DNA from: Clostridia bacterium
GTDB taxonomy: Bacteria > Bacillota_A > Clostridia > Oscillospirales > CAG-272
DNA: 7,375 nt
NCBI GenBank assembly: GCA_017547395.1
Contig: JAFYPS010000204.1
Span: 1 to 7,375, forward strand
Direction: 5' to 3'
The stretch's first letter is position 1; every line of letters starts with the position of its first letter. The position numbers and the translations under genes are program-made. The notes beneath the pieces were generated by a model, which saw only the letters and a list, made by a program, of their open reading frames with translations, did no database searches and was not told where the DNA came from. Positions 1 to 6,524 of this stretch are shown in pieces.

Positions 1-978
1 AAGGGTATTCCCAAGGAATATATGCTTGAAAAGGTAGAGGCGGCGCTTGTAAGCGCGTATAAGCGCGACAAGAACGGAAATTCCAATGTGCGTGTAGCTA
101 TTGATCCCGTTAAAAAGACCGTAAGAATGTTTCAGCAGCTTGACATTGTTGAAACCGTAGAGGACGAAGATACTCAGATTACTCTCGAGGGCGCAAAAGA
201 GCATAACAAGCGTTATAAGCTTGGCGGCATATGCGAAATTGAGATAAAGACCAAGAATCTTCGCCGTCTTGCAGCGCTTACTGCAAAGCAGGTTATCGTT
301 CAGGGTATCCGTGAGGCGGAGAGAGCAAACATAGTTAAGGAATACGAGTCAAAGCGTGAGGAAATCGTTACTGCAACGGTTGTTAAAATTGACGAAGTCA
401 GCGGAAACGTTGTTCTTGATACGGGAACGAGCAATGCTACGCTCCTCAAGGGTGAGCAGATTCCCGGTGAGACCTTTGCGGTAGGCGACAGAGTAAAGGT
501 TTATATTACCGAAGTAAGCCGTGAAACTCACGGTCATATCGTTACTCTTTCCCGCAAGCATCAGGGGCTTGTAAAGAGAATGTTCGAGCTTGAGATTCCT
601 GAAATTGCAGACGGAACAGTTCTTGTTAAAGCAATAGCACGCGAAGCGGGCAGCCGCACCAAGATTGCCGTTGAGTCAAGAGACGAAAACGTTGATCCCA
701 TCGGCGCATGTATCGGTAACCGCGGTGCGCGTATCGGTACTATCATTGATGAGCTCCGCGGAGAAAAGATTGATATTGTCCGCTACAGCGATGATGCTTG
801 TGAGTTTATTCGCGAGGCACTTTCTCCTGCAGAGGTTGAGTCTGTTACCATTGAGTCCGAGCGCGATGCAAAGGTTGTCGTATATCCCGACCAGCTTTCG
901 CTTGCAATCGGTAAGGAAGGACAGAACGCGCGTCTTGCGGCAAGACTTACCGGTTTCCGCATTGATATCAAAGCTTAA
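1..978 (+). CDS. nusA: Transcription termination/antitermination factor NusA, 5'-truncated by window edge
   Basis: NusA binds RNA polymerase and nascent RNA and modulates pausing, intrinsic termination and antitermination in the cytoplasm. The frame is open from base 1. The residues before the first in-window ATG (base 22) read KGIPKEY, which match the NusA N-terminus, so that ATG is internal and the true start lies upstream, probably about 15 codons away. Counting from base 1, the order is the polymerase-binding N-terminal domain (about 1-120), an S1 domain (about 125-190), then two KH domains with GxxG loops GNRG at 239-242 and GKEG at 304-307. The conserved segment [20 protein letters not shown] surrounds the second loop. 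The protein stops at RIDIKA just after KH2, so it has no C-terminal acidic repeats like those of E. coli NusA. That is normal for Firmicutes. Its stop codon directly abuts the ylxR start, indicating one operon. Identity is very secure. Confidence 0.97.
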   Translation, partial: KGIPKEYMLEKVEAALVSAYKRDKNGNSNVRVAIDPVKKTVRMFQQLDIVETVEDEDTQITLEGAKEHNKRYKLGGICEIEIKTKNLRRLAALTAKQVIVQGIREAERANIVKEYESKREEIVTATVVKIDEVSGNVVLDTGTSNATLLKGEQIPGETFAVGDRVKVYITEVSRETHGHIVTLSRKHQGLVKRMFELEIPEIADGTVLVKAIAREAGSRTKIAVESRDENVDPIGACIGNRGARIGTIIDELRGEKIDIVRYSDDACEFIREALSPAEVESVTIESERDAKVVVYPDQLSLAIGKEGQNARLAARLTGFRIDIKA

Positions 979-1251
979 ATGGAAAAAATCAAAAAGATTC
1001 CGCAGAGAAAATGTGTCGGATGCGGCGAGCACTTTGACAAAAGTTCGCTTTGGCGTATTGTGAAGTCACCCGACGGTGATGTTGCACTTGACAAGACGTC
1101 ACGCGCGGCAGGACGCGGCGCATACATCTGCAAAAATGTAAAATGTCTCAGGATTGCGCGCAAAGCGCACAGACTTGAGAGCAATCTTGAAACCGCCATT
1201 CCCGATGCTGTTTACGAAGCACTCGAAGCGGCAATGAGCGAGGAAGAATAA
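979..1251 (+). CDS. ylxR: YlxR/RnpM family RNA-binding protein (RNase P modulator)
   Basis: This is a 90-residue basic protein of the YlxR (DUF448) family, which in Firmicutes is encoded between nusA and ylxQ. The Bacillus homologue was renamed RnpM because it binds RNase P RNA and modulates its activity; that role is transferred here from the family. Visible signatures are PQRKCVGC at 8-15 and GRGAYIC at 45-51. With Cys56 these give four cysteines (12, 15, 51, 56) placed as C-x2-C and C-x4-C, a possible metal site. The C-terminus is acidic (SEEE). The ATG follows the nusA TAA with no gap, and I see no convincing Shine-Dalgarno site before it, so translation is probably coupled to nusA. The stop overlaps the ylxQ start by one base (TAATG). 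Confidence 0.93.
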   Translation: MEKIKKIPQRKCVGCGEHFDKSSLWRIVKSPDGDVALDKTSRAAGRGAYICKNVKCLRIARKAHRLESNLETAIPDAVYEALEAAMSEEE

Positions 1252-1577
1252 TGGCACAAAGTATAACGGTGCGCGCACTTTCCATGATAGGAATGTGCAA
1301 AAAAGCAGGCAGACTTATAAGCGGTGTACCGCTCGTCTGCGATGCCGTCCGTGAGGGACGCGCATATCTTACACTTTATGCATCAGGCGCTTCTGTAAAT
1401 TCCGTGAAGCGAATTACGGATAAATGCGCAAGCTATGATGCTAAAATTGCGGCAATCGACGTTACTCCCGAGGAGCTTGGAAAAGCTATAGGGAAGGTTG
1501 GAGCAGTTGCGGCGGTATGTACGACCGACCGTGGCTTTGCCGAAGCAATACTCAAAATATTAAACTCTAACATATAG
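1251..1577 (+). CDS. ylxQ: YlxQ, L7Ae/L30e-family RNA-binding protein
   Basis: This 108-residue protein resembles the bacterial L7Ae-like YlxQ family, small proteins of the fold that recognises kink-turn RNA. The N-terminal stretch with [11 protein letters not shown] (about 15-25) is the typical glycine/basic region contacting RNA. A hydrophobic segment around 83-90 (VGAVAAVC), followed by the C-terminal helix, fits the fold. The usual length is about 100 residues, so it looks complete. An AGGAAG ribosome binding site (1241-1246) lies inside the end of ylxR, four bases before the ATG. The start overlaps the ylxR stop as TAATG, which points to translational coupling. The cellular role of YlxQ is not well settled, and its position between ylxR and infB is the main support for a part in RNA or ribosome biology. 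Family identity is secure; function is only general. Confidence 0.9.
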   Translation: MAQSITVRALSMIGMCKKAGRLISGVPLVCDAVREGRAYLTLYASGASVNSVKRITDKCASYDAKIAAIDVTPEELGKAIGKVGAVAAVCTTDRGFAEAILKILNSNI

Positions 1578-1591
1578 CATAAGAAAGGAAT

Positions 1592-1626
1592 CCCTTGCAT
1601 TTTGTGCAAAGGAGAGGGTTTTTCGA
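1592..1626 (+). promoter_or_regulatory. infB leader: hairpin next to the Shine-Dalgarno site
   Basis: The 49-base gap between ylxQ and infB holds an inverted repeat. TTGCA (1595-1599) pairs with TGCAA (1605-1609) around a TTTTG loop. The stem can extend through CC (1593-1594) pairing with GG (1611-1612) across one bulged A. The infB ribosome binding site, GGAGAGGG at 1611-1618, is followed by TTTTT and lies eight bases before the ATG, so its first bases can be drawn into the stem. In an alternative fold CCCT (1592-1595) pairs with AGGG (1615-1618) just before the T run, resembling a weak terminator. It may tune infB translation or transcription, or be incidental. The ribosome binding site is clear; the regulatory reading is inference. 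Confidence 0.4.
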
Positions 1627-4437
1627 ATGGCACAACTTCAGCAGTACCGCATCAGTCAACTGGCAAAAGAGCTGGGACTTAAGGGCAAGGACATCGTTGA
1701 TGTTCTTACTGCAAACGGAGTAGAGGGCAAGACCTCGTCTGCGGCTCTCGACGCGGATGAGTTCGGTCTTGTAATGGACGTCCTCAGTAAAAAGAATCAG
1801 ATCAGCAATATCGACCCGTATCTTGACGGTGACGTTGTAATTGTCACCAAGGGACAAAAGGCGGCAGAAGAAAAGGTTAAGGCAGAGGCAGAGGCAAAGG
1901 CTAAAGCAGAGGCTGAAGCAAAAGCAAAGGCAGAGGCTGAGGTGAAAGCCAAGGCAGAGGCAGAAGCAAAGGCTAAGGCTGAGGCGGAAGCTAAGGCTAA
2001 GGCTGATGCTCAGGCAGAAGCAAGAGCAAAGGCTCAGGCGGCGGCAAAAGCAATCGAGGAGAAGGCTCGTGCCGCAGCTCAGACACGTGCTCCCGAGCGT
2101 CCTCGCCGCGAAGAAAACGCGCCCAAACGCGACAATGCTCAGGCACCTCGCCGCGAAAACAACGCGCGTCCCGCTCAGCCTGCGCAGCGCCGTGAAGAGC
2201 GCCCGTTCCAGCAGGGGGAGCGCACTCAGAATGCGCCTGCACAGCAGAAGAACTTTGGCGACCGCTTTGAGCGCAAGCCTTTCGGAGAGGGACAGTCGCG
2301 TCCTAACTTCGATAAGAAGCCGCAGCAAAAACCGCAGCAGCGTCCTATGGGCGGCGGCAAGGGCGGCTTTGATAAGGACGAGGGCAACGAGCGCCGCACG
2401 GTGCAGAAGTTCACTGCGCCTATCAGCCAGATGCAGCGTACTTCTTCCGACGGTCCTGCAAAGCCGAGAGGAAGCGTTCGTGTCGTAGACACGAGAACCT
2501 CCGAGGTTGACCTTTCCAAATACGATGAAAAGCTTGACGTACTTGCAGGTAACTACGGTTCGGACGCAGGTCAGAGCCGTCAGAAACTTAAGAAGCAGGA
2601 TAACCGCGGTCAGTACAACAAGTCCAAGGATAAAGAGCGTCAGGCTATCGAGCGTATGAAGAAGCTCGAGCTTGAAAAGGCTCGTAAAAAGCAGCTTGAG
2701 ATTACCGTTCCCGACGAAATTACCGTTCAGGAGCTTGCTTCAAGACTCAAGGTTACCGCAGCCGAGGTTATCAAGCGTCTTATGCTTATGGGTGTTATGG
2801 CATCCCTTAACCAGACGGTTGACTTTGATACCGCATATCTTGTTGCTGACGAACTCGGCGCCAAGGTTACAAAAGAGGTTGTTGTTACAATTGAGGAAAA
2901 ACTCTTTGACGAAACCGAGGACAACGATGAAAATCTCATCACACGCGACCCTGTTGTCTGCGTAATGGGACACGTTGACCACGGTAAGACTTCTCTCCTT
3001 GACGCTATCCGTCACACCAGCGTGACAAGCGGAGAGGCAGGCGGTATTACTCAGCACATCGGTGCATACCGTGTAACCATAAATGATAAGGATATCACCT
3101 TCCTCGACACCCCCGGCCACGAGGCGTTCACGGCAATGCGTGCAAGAGGTGCTCAGGCTACAGATATCGCAATTCTTGTAGTTGCGGCAGACGACGGCAT
3201 TATGCCCCAGACTGTCGAGGCTATTAACCATGCAAAAGCAGCAGGCATTGACATCATCGTTGCTATCAACAAGATGGATAAGCCCACTGCCAACCCAGAC
3301 GTTGTTATGACCGGTCTTACACAGTACGAGCTTGTTCCCGAGGAGTGGGGTGGTGACGTTATTTGCGTTCCCGTTTCTGCACTTACGGGTATGGGCATAC
3401 CGGACCTTCTTGAGAACGTACTTCTCGTTGCCGAGGTCAAGGAGCTTAAGGCTAATCCCGGACGCCGTGCAAAGGGTATCGTTATCGAATCCAAGCTTGA
3501 TAAGGGTCGCGGCCCCGTTGCTACCGTACTTGTACAGAACGGTACTCTCCATTCCGGAGATATCGTTATCGCAGGTACTTCTGTCGGCCGTGTCCGTGCA
3601 ATGACTAATGATAAGGGTCAGGAAATCAAGGTTGCAGGCCCCTCTGTTCCCGTTGAGATTATCGGTCTTGACTCTGTTCCCGTTGCGGGCGACGAGTTTA
3701 ACGCGGTTGAAGATGAGAGAATGGCGCGTACTCTTGCAGAGCAGCGTCTTGATAAGGCTAAGAACGAAAAATTCAAGGCGAGTGCCAGTGCATCTCTTGA
3801 CGATCTCTTCTCCAGAATTTCCGACGGTGTCAAGGATCTTAACATCATCGTTAAGGCGGACGTTGACGGCTCCGTTGAGGCAGTTAAGCAGTCGCTTATG
3901 AAGCTTTCCAACGAGGAAGTTAAGGTTAACGTTATTCATGGTGCAGTCGGCGGTATTACCGAAAACGACGTTATGCTTGCGTCAGCATCCGAGGCTATAA
4001 TTGTCGGATTTAACGTACGTCCCGACCGTAGCGCACTTGATGCAGCTGAACGTCAGAGCGTTGACGTTCGTACCTACCGCGTAATTTACGAGTGCATTGA
4101 AGAAATTGAGGCTGCTATGAAGGGTATGCTCGCACCCAAGTTCCGCGAGGCTCTTCTCGGTCACGCCGAGGTTCGTCAGACTATCCGCGTACCCAACGTT
4201 GGCACGATTGCAGGCTGTTACATTCAGGACGGTAAGATTTCGAGAAACGCGCAGATCCGCGTAGTCCGTGACGGTATCGTTATCTTTGAGGATAAGATTT
4301 CCTCTCTCCGCCGTTTCAAGGATGACGTACGTGAAGTAGCTTCGGGCTATGAGTGTGGCGTAGGTCTTGAACGTTTCAATGACATCAAGGAAGGCGACGT
4401 TCTTGAAGCCTTCATTATGGAAGAAGTAGAGCGCTAA
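1627..4437 (+). CDS. infB: Translation initiation factor IF-2
   Basis: IF2 is the GTPase that brings initiator fMet-tRNA to the small ribosomal subunit and promotes subunit joining. The 936-residue product has an IF2_N-type domain at about 1-60. A Lys/Ala/Glu repeat follows at about 85-140, then a basic Arg/Gln/Pro/Asn-rich linker to about 270. A second IF2_N-type domain lies at about 360-415. The GTPase domain shows G1 GHVDHGKT (448-455), G3 DTPGH (494-498), G4 NKMD (548-551) and G5 SAL (584-586). Domain II begins near 612, the IF2-specific domain III near 722, and the fMet-tRNA-binding C-terminal domain near 833. It is longer than the roughly 716 residues of B. subtilis IF2 because of the N-terminal extension; the core is complete. 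The start is set by the GGAGAGGG site and the N-terminal domain match. A terminator follows, and no rbfA is seen downstream. Confidence 0.98.
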   Translation: MAQLQQYRISQLAKELGLKGKDIVDVLTANGVEGKTSSAALDADEFGLVMDVLSKKNQISNIDPYLDGDVVIVTKGQKAAEEKVKAEAEAKAKAEAEAKAKAEAEVKAKAEAEAKAKAEAEAKAKADAQAEARAKAQAAAKAIEEKARAAAQTRAPERPRREENAPKRDNAQAPRRENNARPAQPAQRREERPFQQGERTQNAPAQQKNFGDRFERKPFGEGQSRPNFDKKPQQKPQQRPMGGGKGGFDKDEGNERRTVQKFTAPISQMQRTSSDGPAKPRGSVRVVDTRTSEVDLSKYDEKLDVLAGNYGSDAGQSRQKLKKQDNRGQYNKSKDKERQAIERMKKLELEKARKKQLEITVPDEITVQELASRLKVTAAEVIKRLMLMGVMASLNQTVDFDTAYLVADELGAKVTKEVVVTIEEKLFDETEDNDENLITRDPVVCVMGHVDHGKTSLLDAIRHTSVTSGEAGGITQHIGAYRVTINDKDITFLDTPGHEAFTAMRARGAQATDIAILVVAADDGIMPQTVEAINHAKAAGIDIIVAINKMDKPTANPDVVMTGLTQYELVPEEWGGDVICVPVSALTGMGIPDLLENVLLVAEVKELKANPGRRAKGIVIESKLDKGRGPVATVLVQNGTLHSGDIVIAGTSVGRVRAMTNDKGQEIKVAGPSVPVEIIGLDSVPVAGDEFNAVEDERMARTLAEQRLDKAKNEKFKASASASLDDLFSRISDGVKDLNIIVKADVDGSVEAVKQSLMKLSNEEVKVNVIHGAVGGITENDVMLASASEAIIVGFNVRPDRSALDAAERQSVDVRTYRVIYECIEEIEAAMKGMLAPKFREALLGHAEVRQTIRVPNVGTIAGCYIQDGKISRNAQIRVVRDGIVIFEDKISSLRRFKDDVREVASGYECGVGLERFNDIKEGDVLEAFIMEEVER
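1879..2046 (+). repeat. Seven imperfect 24-base tandem units inside infB
   Basis: Seven consecutive 24-base units encode the eight-residue pattern KAEAEAKA. The first five are KAEAEAKA or differ by one residue (the third is KAEAEVKA). The last two decay to KADAQAEA and RAKAQAAA. The units use different synonymous codons for Ala, Lys and Glu, so protein sequence is better conserved than DNA. The alternating charges and high alanine suggest a rigid single alpha-helix between the N-terminal domain and the disordered linker of IF2. Such low-complexity linkers are common in IF2 proteins and vary between species. Confidence 0.85.
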
Positions 4438-4465
4438 AGCTTTACTTGAAAATATCAAAGAAAGG

Positions 4466-4498
4466 AAAGGAGAAACTTATGCGAGTTTCTCCTTTTTT
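4466..4498 (+). terminator. Intrinsic terminator after infB
   Basis: A perfect nine-pair stem, GGAGAAACT (4469-4477) with AGTTTCTCC (4484-4492), has a six-base loop (TATGCG) and runs into six Ts (4493-4498). Three As before the left arm can extend the stem by pairing with the first Ts. This is a textbook Rho-independent terminator and should end the nusA-infB transcript. Its left arm also contains AAGGAG, the only good Shine-Dalgarno sequence before the ygiQ gene, so the same hairpin could hide a ribosome binding site in read-through transcripts. Confidence 0.85.
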
Positions 4499-4523
4499 GC
4501 GATATGGAATTTTTACCTGTTAA
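4479..4523 (+). other. Possible 14-codon leader ORF overlapping the ygiQ start
   Basis: An ATG in the terminator loop (4479) is preceded by AAGGAGA (4467-4473) at five bases, an ideal start site. The frame encodes MRVSPFLRYGIFTC and stops at TAA 4521-4523, just inside the ygiQ gene in a different frame. It could act as a translational coupler: a ribosome stopping at 4523 is within 20 bases of the ygiQ ATG. It could also be a chance result of a terminator arm that resembles a Shine-Dalgarno site. No homology supports a functional peptide. Confidence 0.2.
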
Positions 4524-6417
4524 CAGAAAGGAAATGGAGCAGCGCGGATGGGGCGAGGTAGACTTCGTTTACGTAAACGGAGATGCATACGTTGACCATC
4601 CGTCGTTTGGCGCGTCTATAATCACGCGTGTGCTTGAGGATGCAGGTTTTCGCATCGGATTTTTGGCACAGCCTGACTACAGGAGTTGTGATGCTTTCAA
4701 AGAATTCGGACGTCCAAGGCTCGGTTTCCTTGTCAGCGCGGGAAATATTGACTCAATGGTTGCGCATTATACCGCTGCCAAGAAAAAACGTTCCGATGAC
4801 TACTATTCTCCCGGAGGAAAGGCGGGCAGACGCCCTGACCGCACGTGCATAGTTTATTCAAACCGTATCCGTGAGGCATACGGTGACGTGCCGATAATAC
4901 TTGGCGGACTTGAAGCATCGCTTCGCCGTTTTGCGCACTATGATTACTGGGATAACAAGGTTCGCCGCTCACTGCTCGTTGACAGCCGTGCCGATATGAT
5001 AACCTACGGTATGGGCGAGAACATTATTCTGCGAATAGCCGCGCTGCTTGACAAGGGCGTTCCGATAAAGAAAATACGCGACGTAAGAGGTACGGTTTTT
5101 CTCGTTAAAGAAGGGGAAAAACTGCATTTTGACACCGTCGAAACCTTTGATTACGATGAGCTGAAAACCGACAAAGCCGCATATGCAAAGGCTTACGGCA
5201 TACAGTACCGAAATCAGGATGCAATCTACGGTAAAGCTGTGATTGAACGCTACGGTGACAAACTTTTAGTGCAGAATCCACCGATGCCGCCACTTGAAAG
5301 GGAAGAACTTGACAGAGTTTATGCGCTCCCGTATATGCGCACCTGTCATCCAATGTATGAAAAAGACGGCGGTGTTCCTGCTATCAAAGAGGTGCGCTTT
5401 TCAATCACGCATAATCGAGGATGCTTTGGCGGCTGCAACTTCTGCGCACTTGCATTCCATCAGGGAAGAACTGTTCGTTCGCGCAGCATAGAAAGCGTCG
5501 TACGCGAGGCAAAAATAATAACCGAAATGCCCGACTTCAAGGGGTACATTCACGATATAGGCGGTCCTACCGCGAACTTCCGCTACGGTGCCTGCAAAAA
5601 GCAGCTTACCGACGGTGTTTGTGCAAACAGAAAGTGTCTTGCACCCACTCCTTGCAAAAATCTTGTGGCAGACCACAGCGAGTATATCGAGCTTTTAAAG
5701 CAGGTAGAGTCGCTTCCGAAGGTCAAAAAAGTCTTTATCCGCTCGGGTATCCGCTTTGACTATCTGCTTGCCGACAAGAGCGACGCATTCTTTAAAAAGC
5801 TTGTCCGCGACCACGTTTCGGGACAGCTTAAGGTTGCTCCCGAACACTGCGATACGGGCGTTCTGCGCGTAATGGGCAAGCCGTCATTTGACGTGTACGA
5901 ACGCTTCCGCAAGAAGTATTTTGAACTTTCGGCTGAATGCGGACTTGAGCAGTATCTTGTGCCGTACCTTATGTCAAGTCACCCCGGTTCGACGCTTAAC
6001 AGTGCAGTGGAGCTTGCACTTTGCTTAAAGCGTGCAAATTACGCGCCCGAGCAGGTTCAGGACTACTATCCGACCCCCGGTACACCGTCAACTGTTATGT
6101 ACTATACGGGTATAAATCCGCTCGACGGCAAAAAGGTCTACGTTACAACCGATTATCACGAAAAACAGCTTCAGCGCGCACTGCTTCAGTACAACCGTCC
6201 GCAGAACTATGACCTTGTAAAAGAAGCGCTTGAAAAGTGCGGCAGAACAGACCTTATCGGCTACGGAAAAGACTGCCTTATAAAGCCGAGAAATGCAAAA
6301 CCCGAAAAGAAGTCCGACGGTAAAAAACCGCAAGGAAAAGGGAAAAATGCAAGTCGCGACGTTAAAAGCCGCAAGACGTTCAAAAACAATAGAAAATTCA
6401 CTAAAAAAGGACGCTGA
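4504..6417 (+). CDS. ygiQ: YgiQ family radical SAM protein (UPF0313)
   Basis: This 637-residue protein matches the YgiQ family, radical SAM enzymes with an unassigned reaction. The N-terminus (FLPVNRKEMEQRGW, then VNGDAYVDHPSFG at about 24-36) is typical and probably forms a cobalamin-binding-like or Rossmann-type domain. The radical SAM core begins with CFGGCNFC: Cys307, Cys311 and Cys314 form the CX3CX2C motif that binds the 4Fe-4S cluster cleaving S-adenosylmethionine. Four more cysteines (364, 373, 378, 384) precede KNL and DH residues that I recall as family-conserved, and they may hold another metal centre. The last 44 residues (594-637) are very basic, with 19 Lys or Arg, and probably disordered. 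The ATG at 4504 fits the family N-terminus, but no Shine-Dalgarno site lies between the terminator and this ATG. No in-frame alternative start exists back to the stop at 4447. No promoter is obvious, so expression may rely on read-through from infB. Confidence 0.92.
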   Translation: MEFLPVNRKEMEQRGWGEVDFVYVNGDAYVDHPSFGASIITRVLEDAGFRIGFLAQPDYRSCDAFKEFGRPRLGFLVSAGNIDSMVAHYTAAKKKRSDDYYSPGGKAGRRPDRTCIVYSNRIREAYGDVPIILGGLEASLRRFAHYDYWDNKVRRSLLVDSRADMITYGMGENIILRIAALLDKGVPIKKIRDVRGTVFLVKEGEKLHFDTVETFDYDELKTDKAAYAKAYGIQYRNQDAIYGKAVIERYGDKLLVQNPPMPPLEREELDRVYALPYMRTCHPMYEKDGGVPAIKEVRFSITHNRGCFGGCNFCALAFHQGRTVRSRSIESVVREAKIITEMPDFKGYIHDIGGPTANFRYGACKKQLTDGVCANRKCLAPTPCKNLVADHSEYIELLKQVESLPKVKKVFIRSGIRFDYLLADKSDAFFKKLVRDHVSGQLKVAPEHCDTGVLRVMGKPSFDVYERFRKKYFELSAECGLEQYLVPYLMSSHPGSTLNSAVELALCLKRANYAPEQVQDYYPTPGTPSTVMYYTGINPLDGKKVYVTTDYHEKQLQRALLQYNRPQNYDLVKEALEKCGRTDLIGYGKDCLIKPRNAKPEKKSDGKKPQGKGKNASRDVKSRKTFKNNRKFTKKGR

Positions 6418-6431
6418 GAGCGTCCTTTTTT
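6403..6431 (+). terminator. Intrinsic terminator overlapping the ygiQ stop
   Basis: GGACGCT (6409-6415) pairs perfectly with AGCGTCC (6419-6425) around a three-base GAG loop. Six As before the left arm face six Ts after the right arm (6426-6431), so it could terminate transcription in both directions. The left arm encodes the last residues KKGR, and the stop codon TGA sits at the arm-loop boundary. It isolates ygiQ from the yicC promoter immediately downstream. Confidence 0.9.
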
Positions 6432-6433
6432 GC

Positions 6434-6462
6434 TTGACATTATTCTTAAAATTATATATAAT
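6434..6462 (+). promoter_or_regulatory. Consensus housekeeping sigma promoter for yicC
   Basis: TTGACA at 6434-6439 and TATAAT at 6457-6462 are separated by exactly 17 bases, a perfect match to the sigma-70/SigA consensus, in an AT-rich stretch. Transcription would be expected to begin near 6469, giving an untranslated leader of about 55 bases before the yicC ATG. The promoter starts three bases after the preceding terminator's T run. I see no operator-like repeat beside it. Confidence 0.9.
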
Positions 6463-6524
6463 ATATTAAATATACTAAGATGGGCAAAGTATTGCTAAAA
6501 TGTATATTGGAAAGGTTGAAAAAT

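Noticed and set aside
22..24. ATG at base 22 as the start of nusA
   Set aside because: The frame is open to base 1 and the preceding residues match the NusA N-terminus, so this methionine is internal.
1879..2046. CRISPR-like or transposon repeat
   Set aside because: The repeats are in-frame, contiguous 24-base coding units without spacers, inside a complete infB gene.
1567..2328. Minus-strand open frame of 253 codons opposite the infB repeat
   Set aside because: Its Leu/Ser/Cys-rich repetitive product is the reverse complement of the KAEAEAKA repeat; it has no recognisable domain.
2656..2658. Possible internal infB start giving a shorter IF2 isoform
   Set aside because: The in-frame ATG at 2656 lacks a convincing ribosome binding site at proper spacing, as do those at 2347 and 2431.
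2740..3939. Long minus-strand open frame of 399 codons opposite infB
   Set aside because: It lies entirely antisense to the conserved IF2 GTPase region, has a low-complexity, unfamiliar composition, and is explained by the codon bias of infB.
4441..4475. Promoter for ygiQ upstream of the terminator (TTGAAA at 4446)
   Set aside because: No -10-like hexamer lies at 16-18 bases, and any such promoter would have to read through the terminator.
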